DNA from: an uncultured Chryseolinea sp.
Lineage (GTDB): Bacteria > Bacteroidota > Bacteroidia > Cytophagales > Cyclobacteriaceae
Length of the DNA: 5,997 nt
NCBI GenBank assembly: GCA_946478915.1
Contig: CAMLER010000339.1
Span: forward strand, 1-5,997
Reading direction: 5' to 3'
Positions 1-5,997 of the stretch are shown in pieces (positions within the stretch are counted from its first letter, which is position 1; each line of letters opens with the position of its first letter). The notes beneath the pieces were generated by a model. The model did not search any database. It saw only the letters and a list, made by a program, of their open reading frames with translations, and was not told where the DNA came from. Position numbers and translations under genes: made by a program.

Positions 1-1555
1 TCCACTTATTAAGAACCGAAGTTTTAGGATCTTTTCCCATGCGAGCGGTTCCCATTTCGTGAATACCCAACCCGATCCCGATTTCCCGATCGAATGTTTG
101 AATGTTTTTGAAGCCGGCAGCATCTAACATTTCTGCGGCATCGGTAGCCATATCCTTCCGCATTTTCAACTCGTTGTCGCGCAAAATCGCATCGAAGGTA
201 AGTGTTGGCAAACCGTGCTTATCTTTCTTTTCTTTATTAATTACAACTTTATTATCGTGGTAAGGTAAAATCTCTCCGAATCCGCCCATACCGATGCTCC
301 ATGCGCCGGGCTTTGCGACAGCGGTTTTTAGATCGGCGCCAATGCTAAGTTCCTTAACAAGGCTTGACCAACCTTGCCGGCTCGCTCCACCCTGGTAACC
401 AAATCCGCGGATATAGTCGCGTTTGTCCTTTCCAATGTTTCGATACCTCGGTATGTATAAACCGTTAGCCCGTCTACCTATATAATACTGATCTTCAAAT
501 CCCTCCACAGAAGCATTCGCTCCTACGCTGAGATGGTGGTCCATAATATTACAGCCCAATTCGCCGCTATCATTTCCGAAACCATTCGGGAACCGGTTCG
601 AAATTGAATTCATCATGATGAAAGTGGAACCGAAGGTTGACGCGCACAGAAAAATTACTTTTGCAAAAAACTCAACCTGTTCGCCACTCTCTGCATCGAG
701 AACTTTTACGCCCGTTGCCTTCCCTTTTTGTTCATCATAAATAAGTTCGTATACAATTGAATTGGGACGCAGCGTCATATTGCCTGTTTTTTCAGCTGCA
801 GGAAGTGTTGATGAATTACTGCTGAAGTAAGCACCGTAAGGACAGCCTCGTGAACAGAGATTTCTATATTGGCATGTTCCGCGTTGCGGGCTATGTGCAA
901 GCGGGGCCGTCATGTTGGCTGTCCGACCAATTGTCACCAGCCTGCCCAACTTATCTTTTACAGCCTTCTTTAATTCAAGTTCAACACAATTCAATTTCAT
1001 CGGAGGGAGAAATTTTCCGTCCGGTAGGTTCGGAAGATTTTCAGCCTGACCACTAACGCCGATGAAGGATTCTACATAATCATACCATGGGGCCAATTCG
1101 TCATACCTTACAGGCCAGTCAATTGCAATCCCGTCCTTTGCGTTGGCCTCAAAATCCAGTTGACTAAACCGATAGCTTTGGCGACCCCACATGATCGATC
1201 TTCCGCCAACATGATAACCCCGCATCCAGTCGAATCTGTTTACCTCAGTATAGGGGTTTTCAAGATCGTTGACGAACCAGTGTTTTGTTGCTTGCTGAAT
1301 GGTATATCCAGTTCGGGCTTGAACGCCCTGTTGTTTCAGATCTTCCTGCGTTGGCCTTCCCGCGTTTTCAAAATCCCAGGGATCTTTTGTTGCTGTGGGG
1401 TACTCTGGATGTTTTACCATCCGTCCACGTTCCAACACCAATGTTTTTAATCCTTTCTCTGTAAGTTCTTTTGCGGCCCATCCCCCGCTGATGCCAGTGC
1501 CGACCACAATAGCATCATAGGTATTCTGCTTGACGGCTTCGATGTTCAGGTTCAT
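1..1555 (-). CDS. GMC-family FAD-dependent dehydrogenase, gluconate/glucose dehydrogenase large-subunit type (3' end cut by window)
   Basis: This is the first 518 codons of a flavoprotein that probably oxidises a sugar, polyol or sugar acid and passes electrons to a respiratory carrier. The N-terminal Rossmann FAD site shows GTGISG at residues 19-24 and the ribose-binding acid E42 in VLERG. The GMC motif VGGRSIMWG lies at 116-124. Cysteines C228, C234 and C238 form C-x5-C-x3-C, the spacing that binds a [3Fe-4S] cluster in FAD glucose dehydrogenase alpha subunits. The C-terminal GMC domain begins near 430; H499 in HEMGTARMG is the expected catalytic histidine. The frame is open to base 1, so roughly 45-55 residues, including the second active-site residue (Asn or His), are missing. 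ATG at 1553-1555 is the only sensible start, lying just before the FAD fold. There is no signal peptide; relatives are often exported with a Tat-bearing small subunit, which is not visible here. The substrate cannot be read from the sequence. Confidence 0.93.
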   Translation of the reverse strand, partial: MNLNIEAVKQNTYDAIVVGTGISGGWAAKELTEKGLKTLVLERGRMVKHPEYPTATKDPWDFENAGRPTQEDLKQQGVQARTGYTIQQATKHWFVNDLENPYTEVNRFDWMRGYHVGGRSIMWGRQSYRFSQLDFEANAKDGIAIDWPVRYDELAPWYDYVESFIGVSGQAENLPNLPDGKFLPPMKLNCVELELKKAVKDKLGRLVTIGRTANMTAPLAHSPQRGTCQYRNLCSRGCPYGAYFSSNSSTLPAAEKTGNMTLRPNSIVYELIYDEQKGKATGVKVLDAESGEQVEFFAKVIFLCASTFGSTFIMMNSISNRFPNGFGNDSGELGCNIMDHHLSVGANASVEGFEDQYYIGRRANGLYIPRYRNIGKDKRDYIRGFGYQGGASRQGWSSLVKELSIGADLKTAVAKPGAWSIGMGGFGEILPYHDNKVVINKEKKDKHGLPTLTFDAILRDNELKMRKDMATDAAEMLDAAGFKNIQTFDREIGIGLGIHEMGTARMGKDPKTSVLNKW

Positions 1556-1574
1556 TCAGATTGTAGTTTGGTGC

Positions 1575-1604
1575 TAAAATTATACTATTCAATGGATTTG
1601 CAAA
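1575..1604 (-). promoter_or_regulatory. Candidate Bacteroidota-type promoter of the GMC dehydrogenase gene
   Basis: On the minus strand, TTTG (1601-1604) is followed by 18 nt and then TAATTTTA (1575-1582). This is one mismatch from the TAnnTTTG -7 element of Bacteroidota primary sigma promoters. The predicted transcript would start near 1568, about 12 nt before the ATG. The element also contains TATAAT, but the nearest -35-like TTG box is only about 13 nt away, too close for an ordinary sigma-70 promoter. No Shine-Dalgarno sequence precedes the ATG, as is usual in this phylum. The call rests on consensus match alone. Confidence 0.4.
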
Positions 1605-1659
1605 GGATTTTTCTCCCGGTATTCGTCTAATTGGCAAAGAGCTTGTACGTTTTTCTGAA

Positions 1660-3534
1660 CTATTCTATTATTTCGGCCAATTCCAGCCATCTTGAAGTTT
1701 TTTGCTCAATGGTGTCTGTAATATTTCGAATTTCCATCGACCATTTCTGGAGCTGTACATGATCGGCAGAGCCACCGCTTATTGCAATTGTCAGCACCTC
1801 TTTTTCTTTCTCCAATGCTTCAATTTCAGTCTGTAGCTTTTCATACTCTTGCTTTTCTTTGAAACTTGGTTTTCTTCTGCCATCGCTACCGTTTTTTTCC
1901 GGAACTGTTGCAGGTGCAGAGGGCACAGGTACGATCATCTCGGTTGGCTCGTTTTCTTCAACCCACGATCTGTAGTCAGAATAGTTTCCATTGAACAATC
2001 TAATCTTTCCCTCGCCTTCAAATACGAAAAGTTGATCAACCAAATGATCCATGAAGTAGCGGTCGTGCGAGACCAGTAAGAGACAACCCGAAAATTTCTC
2101 CAGAAAATCCTCAAGAACATTTAAGGTGTCAATATCAAAATCATTGGTAGGCTCATCGAGGATGAGAAAGTTTGGATTAGTGACCAGCAACTTCAGTAAT
2201 TGCAGCCGCTTTTTTTCTCCACCACTAAGCTTGTTGATATAATTATATTGCTTCTCAGGTGGGAACAGAAAGATGTCAAGGAACTTGGAGGCAGAAACCT
2301 GTGATCCGTCAGACAAAGTAATAAATTCAGCAATTTCTTTTACTTCTTCGATCATTCGGTTTGCTGGATTGAGCCCCACCGATTCCTGGCGGAAATAGCC
2401 GAACTTCGTGGTCAGTCCCGGCATAACATAACCTTTATCCGGTTTTGTCTTTCCGGTAAGCAAATCCAGGAATGTTGACTTACCAATTCCGTTTTTTCCT
2501 ACGACGCCGATTCTGTCATTCTTCTTGAACACATAGGAAAAATCATCAACAATCGTAAATGAGCCATAAGCTTTTGAGATATGCTCCACTTCGAGAATTT
2601 TTCCACCCTGCCGCGCTTCCTTGATCTCCAGTTCCAGCTTGTCTTTCTTCAGATCTTGTGAGGCCTTCTTTTCAAGTTCATGAAATGCTTCTATTCTGTA
2701 CTTGGCTTTTGTACCCCGCGCCTTCGGTTGTCGACGCATCCATTCAAGTTCTTTCTTTAAAAGATTTCTTGCCTTAGTGACTTCAATTTTCAGTAACTCT
2801 TCTCTTTCTGCCTTTTTTTCGAGAAAGTATGCATACTTACCCTTGTATCTAAACAGCTGCCCCCTGTCAAGCTCAACAATTTCAGTAACCACAGCGTCAA
2901 GAAAATAGCGATCGTGTGTCACCATGATAAGCGTGATATTTTGACCTGACAAATAATTCTCAAGCCATTCGATCGCGGAAAGGTCAAGGTGGTTGGTCGG
3001 CTCATCCATGATGATGAGGTCAGGTTCTAACAGTAAGAGCTGGGCAAGAAAGATGCGTTTTTTTTGACCTCCCGAAAGTTGACCGAATGTTTTGTCAATG
3101 TCTGGGACGCCAAGCTTTTCGATCACTTCGTGCACTTTGCTTTCGTAGTCCCAGGCATTCAATTCTTCCATCTTTTCCAAAACTGCCTGCATACGTTCGG
3201 GAGATGTATCAGGATGGTGGATACAATCCTCATATTCCTTTACTACCCTTGCTATTTCATTGGTGTCGCTGAAAAGAATATCTTTTACGCTCAGGCGCTC
3301 GTCGACATCAGGCTGCTGGGTAAGATAGCCCAGCCTGATCCCTTGTCGAATGCTCACACTACCAATATCAGGCTGAATCTCACCGGTAAGAATTTTTAAA
3401 AGCGTCGATTTACCGACACCATTGTTTCCTACAAGCGCAAGCTTCTCTCCCTGCGAAATACCTAACGACACGTCTTTGAACAGCCAACGATCATTATAGG
3501 TCTTAGCGACCAATTCAGCGGATAAATAATTCAA
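1660..3534 (-). CDS. uup: ABC-F family ATPase, Uup-like (TTG start)
   Basis: This is a complete 624-residue cytosolic protein with two ABC ATPase domains and no membrane segments, as expected for ABC-F proteins, which act on ribosomes. Domain 1 has Walker A GNNGVGKST (36-44), signature LSGGQ (153-157), Walker B with catalytic glutamate (D177, E178) and H-loop H207. The basic inter-domain linker, about 240-305, carries WMRRQPKARGTKAKY (265-279). Domain 2 has Walker A GKNGIGKST (346-354), signature LSGGE (436-440), D460/E461 and H490. A charged, helical C-terminal extension (about 555-624) looks like the Uup coiled-coil domain. That extension, the DEPTND-type second Walker B and the length (E. 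coli Uup is about 635 residues) favour Uup over EttA or YheS. Uup is linked to ribosome function and to stability of repeated DNA. The start is TTG: the in-frame codons back to the upstream TAA at 3559-3561 contain no ATG or GTG, and MNYLSAE is a typical family N-terminus. Both ATPase sites look intact. Confidence 0.95.
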   Translation of the reverse strand: MNYLSAELVAKTYNDRWLFKDVSLGISQGEKLALVGNNGVGKSTLLKILTGEIQPDIGSVSIRQGIRLGYLTQQPDVDERLSVKDILFSDTNEIARVVKEYEDCIHHPDTSPERMQAVLEKMEELNAWDYESKVHEVIEKLGVPDIDKTFGQLSGGQKKRIFLAQLLLLEPDLIIMDEPTNHLDLSAIEWLENYLSGQNITLIMVTHDRYFLDAVVTEIVELDRGQLFRYKGKYAYFLEKKAEREELLKIEVTKARNLLKKELEWMRRQPKARGTKAKYRIEAFHELEKKASQDLKKDKLELEIKEARQGGKILEVEHISKAYGSFTIVDDFSYVFKKNDRIGVVGKNGIGKSTFLDLLTGKTKPDKGYVMPGLTTKFGYFRQESVGLNPANRMIEEVKEIAEFITLSDGSQVSASKFLDIFLFPPEKQYNYINKLSGGEKKRLQLLKLLVTNPNFLILDEPTNDFDIDTLNVLEDFLEKFSGCLLLVSHDRYFMDHLVDQLFVFEGEGKIRLFNGNYSDYRSWVEENEPTEMIVPVPSAPATVPEKNGSDGRRKPSFKEKQEYEKLQTEIEALEKEKEVLTIAISGGSADHVQLQKWSMEIRNITDTIEQKTSRWLELAEIIE

Positions 3535-3553
3535 TTGAAATAAGTTTAAAATG

Positions 3554-3583
3554 CAAATTTAACCAGGATTTTTAGGATTCAAC
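3554..3583 (-). promoter_or_regulatory. Candidate Bacteroidota-type promoter of the ABC-F gene
   Basis: On the minus strand, GTTG (3580-3583) is followed by 18 nt and then TAAATTTG (3554-3561), a perfect match to the TAnnTTTG -7 consensus; the -33 box differs at one base. The predicted transcript start near 3547 leaves a leader of about 12 nt before the TTG codon, with no Shine-Dalgarno sequence. The -33 part lies inside the AGGATT-type repeat stretch, so the promoter may be partly built from repeat sequence. Confidence 0.5.
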
Positions 3584-3604
3584 TATGATTTGTTTGACAT
3601 GATT
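3562..3604. repeat. Degenerate AGGATT-type short-period repeat
   Basis: Successive units accaggatt (3562-3570), tttaggatt (3571-3579), caactatgatt (3580-3590) and tgtttgacatgatt (3591-3604) all end in GATT. The first two are exactly 9 nt apart and later ones drift in length. From general knowledge, runs of AGGATT/AATCCT units are common in intergenic DNA of Bacteroidota and other bacteria; their function is unknown. Confidence 0.5.
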
Positions 3605-3642
3605 CGCTATGGGAAAATTATCGTCATCCGAACTGCGCCTTC

Positions 3643-3659
3643 GCGACTTTGCGGTTAAT
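3643..3659. repeat. 17-bp direct repeat, copy 1 (CTTTGCGG-type)
   Basis: The sequence gcgactttgcggttaat is identical to that at 3874-3890. Upstream bases extend the pattern in about 9-nt steps (ctgcgcctt, cgcgacttt, gcggttaat; 3633-3659), suggesting one end of a longer degenerate periodic repeat. Both copies are also preceded by TCATCC at slightly different distances. Confidence 0.75.
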
Positions 3660-3680
3660 TTTTTGCCCCATTATTCAGTC

Positions 3681-3725
3681 CACAACGAACTAAGAAAACA
3701 CGAAGGACACAACGCATTTCAACGC
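3681..3725. repeat. 9-nt-periodic repeat, CACGAAGGA type
   Basis: The stretch divides into five 9-nt units starting at 3681, 3690, 3699, 3708 and 3717: cacaacgaa, ctaagaaaa, cacgaagga, cacaacgca, tttcaacgc. The exact heptamer cacaacg recurs 27 nt apart, three periods. CACGAAGG is in opposite orientation to the CCTTCGCG of the neighbouring copy at 3637-3644, so a weak fold with a 6-bp core (ccttcg/cgaagg) is possible. Confidence 0.6.
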
Positions 3726-3776
3726 CGCGATCATTGTGCATTTAAAAGATCTTTGAAACAACCTACCTCCTGACTT

Positions 3777-3790
3777 CTGCCGCCAGGCAG
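3777..3790. repeat. Short palindrome, possible hairpin
   Basis: CTGCC and GGCAG form a perfect 5-bp GC-rich stem around a 4-nt GCCA loop. There is no T-run after it on either strand, so it is not a standard intrinsic terminator. It lies about 130 bp past the permease stop codon and could slow 3' decay of that transcript or be a remnant of a repeat family. Confidence 0.4.
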
Positions 3791-3873
3791 CGCCCTTCCG
3801 TCTACCTTTTCAGAACCCGGATAAGATGCGATAACCAGAGAGTGTAACGCATTATAATTTCTCTTCATCCTTA

Positions 3874-3890
3874 GCGACTTTGCGGTTAAT
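3874..3890. repeat. 17-bp direct repeat, copy 2 (CTTTGCGG-type)
   Basis: This is an exact copy of the 17 bases at 3643-3659, lying 231 bp away in the same orientation and about 29 bp past the permease stop codon. It is preceded by cttcatcc and followed by a pyrimidine-rich cttccccc, as copy 1 is followed by a T-run and gcccc, so the shared segment may be slightly longer than the exact match. Confidence 0.75.
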
Positions 3891-3918
3891 CTTCCCCCAC
3901 GCCAACAATTAAATGAGA

Positions 3919-5997
3919 TTAAGCCTCCTTTCGCAGTACCTGTAGCGGAGGGGTTGTGATCACTTCCCGGGAATTGAACCAGCCAATCAACATCGTCAGA
4001 AACACCACCCCTATTCCGATTATAAGAAGTTCCAGCCAATCGAACGCGAACGCAATTTCAAAGAAGAATTTTGCGAGCAAAAATCCGCTTCCCAGCGAAA
4101 GAATAATACCAGCTAATGCCGAGAACAATCCCAACCATGCATATTCGATCAAAGTGATCTTGATAATTTGACGCGTGCGCGCACCGACCGTTCGAAGCAG
4201 CACATTTTCTTTGATGCGAAGAAATTTACTATTGATTACAGCGCCGGCCAAAACAACCAGCCCGGTAATAATGCTAAACAGTGCCAGGAATCTGACAACC
4301 AGGCCAAGTTTGTTGAACAGGTTGTTTACAGTGCTGAGGATCAGGCGGAGATCAATAAGAGAAACATTTGGAAATTGCATTACCAACTGCTGTTGGAAAC
4401 TGTTGGCTTGCTGCTGGTTGTCGATGCGGGTGGCCGTTACAAATACCTGCGGTGCCTCTTCCATTATACCTGGCGGAAAGACAAAAATGAAATTAGGCGG
4501 ATCTTTCTGCCATTCCACCTCACGCACTCCGGAAATTTTTGCTTTCATCGGCACGCCTTGAACATCGAACACAATAGAGTCTCCTATTTTTACATCCAGA
4601 TTATCAAGCATACCTTCTGAAATAGTCACCCAGATCGAATCCTTTCCCGTTGACCTGTGCTGAAGTTCACCATCAATTAATTTTTCCGAATGATGCAAAC
4701 TATCGCGGTATGTGACACGATATTCGCGTGTAAGCGCCCAGTTGGAAATCTTATCAGTAGTGTCTTTCTGTAATTCCTCGACAGACTTGCCATGCAAACC
4801 GGCTATTCTTATGGTAACTATTGGGACAACCTGGTTCAATTTCAGATTATTATCCTTCATCAGGTTCACCACGCCCTCTCGTTGATCGGGTTGAATATCG
4901 AACAAGATGGTATTTGATTGATTTTCCTGTCCTGCGAACTCCACCTGTTCAAGCATGCTTTGTTCAATAATATTTAATGTGGAAATGATGAATGCGCCCA
5001 GCCCTATCGTGACAAGCAACACACGGGTTTGGTTATTAGGCCGGAACAGACTGGAAAGGGAATGGCGCAAAATAAATCCTGCCTGATTTGGGAAAAACCT
5101 TTTGACCAGATAAAGCAGTAGCATAGCAACAAGCGTTAGACATCCCAGCGCAGCCATTAATCCGAGAAAAAAGAAAGTGCCAGTCAAAATGCTTTTAGTT
5201 TGCATAGCAGCGAATGCCAGTGGGAACAGCGCGATGAGCGCGATGGTCACGACTTTGGTCTTTGAAAAATTTTGCTGCGCGACCGGTGAGGCTCTGAGCA
5301 CGGTTAAAGGTGGTACGAATCGCACCGAAATGAGAGGGAGAATGGAGAACAAGACCGACACAATCGCACCAATAAGAAGACCCAATAGCAACGAGCTCCA
5401 TGAAAGTGTAAAACCAATGTCGAATGGAATAAGGTCTTCTATAAACAACGGCAGAACTTGCTGTATCGCAACTCCCAGAAATGAACCGATGATACTACCA
5501 AATATTCCAAGAATAAAAATCTGGATAAAGAATATATTAAATGCCTGCCATCCCGAAGACCCGACACATCGCAGCACAGCTACTTCTTCCCTTTTTTCTC
5601 TGGCGTAGATGTGTACCGAACTTGCCACCCCAATGCATCCTAAAATAAGTGCGACGAAGGCCAGCAATGAAAAGAATCGATAAATGGAGCGAAAGCCATT
5701 TCCCAATCCCTCTTTCCTCCTCTCCACAGTCTCGTATGAATGCCCATACTTCTTCAGAACAGGTTCGAATCTATCTACCGTACTTTCCAATTGCGCTTCA
5801 TTCTCGATCTTGAAAAATCTTTTGTAATTCACACGACTGCCGTACTGAACGAGTCTGGTCGAATCTAATTCATTCATCGAGATATATACAGATGGCGTGA
5901 ATGACGCCATTATTCCCCCGCCGCCAGGAATTTTAGAAACCGTGCCAGAGACTATAAAAACTCCGTTCCCTATCCGGATCGAATCGCCTGAGCTTAC
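3919..5997 (-). CDS. ABC transporter permease, FtsX/YbbP (LolE-like) family (5' end cut by window)
   Basis: The visible 692 residues are the bulk of a large inner-membrane permease that works with a separate LolD/YbbA-type ATPase; the family is tied to lipid, lipoprotein or peptide handling at the envelope. Residues count from the right edge. First comes the end of a MacB-like periplasmic domain (1 to about 100). Three helices of the first FtsX domain follow (about 106-128, 151-178, 199-225), with the cytoplasmic EVAVLRCVGSS segment near 138-148. Then come two helices (about 247-267, 274-298), a helix at 325-345, a second periplasmic domain (about 350-560) and the final FtsX domain (about 565-588, 613-640, 654-674) with ENVLLRTVGA near 597-606, ending in PPLQVLRKEA. 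With the missing first helix this gives the ten-helix YbbP plan. Full length is usually about 830-850, so some 150 residues are missing. The frame is open through base 5997; ATG at 5908-5910 is internal. The substrate is unknown. Confidence 0.92.
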   Translation of the reverse strand, partial: VSSGDSIRIGNGVFIVSGTVSKIPGGGGIMASFTPSVYISMNELDSTRLVQYGSRVNYKRFFKIENEAQLESTVDRFEPVLKKYGHSYETVERRKEGLGNGFRSIYRFFSLLAFVALILGCIGVASSVHIYAREKREEVAVLRCVGSSGWQAFNIFFIQIFILGIFGSIIGSFLGVAIQQVLPLFIEDLIPFDIGFTLSWSSLLLGLLIGAIVSVLFSILPLISVRFVPPLTVLRASPVAQQNFSKTKVVTIALIALFPLAFAAMQTKSILTGTFFFLGLMAALGCLTLVAMLLLYLVKRFFPNQAGFILRHSLSSLFRPNNQTRVLLVTIGLGAFIISTLNIIEQSMLEQVEFAGQENQSNTILFDIQPDQREGVVNLMKDNNLKLNQVVPIVTIRIAGLHGKSVEELQKDTTDKISNWALTREYRVTYRDSLHHSEKLIDGELQHRSTGKDSIWVTISEGMLDNLDVKIGDSIVFDVQGVPMKAKISGVREVEWQKDPPNFIFVFPPGIMEEAPQVFVTATRIDNQQQANSFQQQLVMQFPNVSLIDLRLILSTVNNLFNKLGLVVRFLALFSIITGLVVLAGAVINSKFLRIKENVLLRTVGARTRQIIKITLIEYAWLGLFSALAGIILSLGSGFLLAKFFFEIAFAFDWLELLIIGIGVVFLTMLIGWFNSREVITTPPLQVLRKEA

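Larger units (their letters stand above)
3535..3918. other. Gene-free spacer rich in degenerate short-period repeats
   Basis: This 384-bp gap between the permease stop codon and the ABC-F start holds no convincing gene on either strand. It contains the ABC-F promoter candidate (3554-3583), AGGATT-type units (3562-3604), two copies of a CTTTGCGG-type motif with an exact 17-bp match, a 9-nt-periodic CACGAAGGA-type stretch (3681-3725) and a short palindrome (3777-3790). No hairpin followed by a T-run is seen after the permease gene, so its transcript end is not explained. Confidence 0.75.

Noticed and set aside
1160..1450. Plus-strand open frame of 96 codons opposite the FAD-binding region
   Set aside because: The opposite strand encodes the conserved FAD and VGGRS motifs of the GMC enzyme, which fully explains the region.
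3064..3399. Plus-strand open frames of 111 and 61 codons opposite ABC-F domain 1
   Set aside because: They are antisense to the conserved ABC signature region and have no recognisable product.
1660..3534. ATPase partner of the neighbouring permease
   Set aside because: ABC-F proteins carry two fused ATPase domains with a basic linker and do not pair with membrane subunits. YbbP/LolE permeases use a single-domain ATPase of about 220-240 residues.
3681..3725. CRISPR-like array
   Set aside because: The units are only 9 nt, imperfect and contiguous, with no spacers, no 25-40-nt repeats and no cas genes nearby.
3777..3790. Intrinsic terminator for the permease
   Set aside because: The stem is only 5 bp and no T-run follows on the minus strand; it is also about 130 bp from the stop codon.
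3731..4039. Minus-strand open frame of 102 codons across the permease end and the spacer
   Set aside because: It overlaps the permease C-terminal coding region in another frame, then runs through repeat and palindrome sequence. Its product has no recognisable domain and low-complexity composition.
3956..4620. Overlapping plus-strand open frames of 71, 150 and 128 codons opposite the permease
   Set aside because: They lie wholly antisense to a well-supported membrane protein gene, overlap each other and encode nothing recognisable.
5177..5608. Plus-strand open frame of 143 codons opposite the first FtsX domain
   Set aside because: It is antisense to conserved transmembrane coding sequence and its product resembles no known family.
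5908..5910. ATG as the permease start
   Set aside because: The reading frame continues without a stop to the window edge, and the upstream codons encode family-like sequence (GDSIRIGNGVFIVSG). This methionine sits in the middle of the periplasmic domain, not before the expected first helix.

Overview
The window reads as a stretch of a Bacteroidota chromosome, most likely order Cytophagales or a close relative. Three things suggest this. The protein sequences have the feel of that phylum. The gene leaders are A/T-rich and lack Shine-Dalgarno sequences. The two best promoter candidates fit the Bacteroidota primary sigma consensus (TTTG, about 18-20 nt, TAnnTTTG). The taxonomic call is inference; there is no rRNA or other direct marker here.

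All three genes lie on the minus strand, so transcription runs from high to low coordinates. From right to left: (1) 3919-5997, most of a large FtsX/YbbP-type ABC transporter permease whose N-terminus lies beyond the right edge; (2) 3535-3918, a 384-bp gene-free region with degenerate 9-nt-periodic repeats, an exact 17-bp direct repeat, a short palindrome and the promoter of the next gene; (3) 1660-3534, a complete Uup-like ABC-F ATPase that apparently starts at TTG; (4) 1556-1659, a short spacer with a candidate promoter; (5) 1-1555, a GMC-family FAD dehydrogenase whose last roughly 50 residues lie beyond the left edge.

The genes do not look like one operon or pathway. The permease is a membrane exporter or lipid-transport component that needs a separate ATPase of the LolD/YbbA type, which is not in the window. 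The ABC-F protein is a soluble ribosome- or DNA-associated ATPase, not that partner. The GMC enzyme is a probable sugar or polyol dehydrogenase with a likely [3Fe-4S] site. The spacers and separate promoter candidates point to three independent units. I found no mobile element, CRISPR array, tRNA, rRNA or clear intrinsic terminator. I did not find a new multi-gene system; the least ordinary part is the repeat-rich spacer at 3535-3918.
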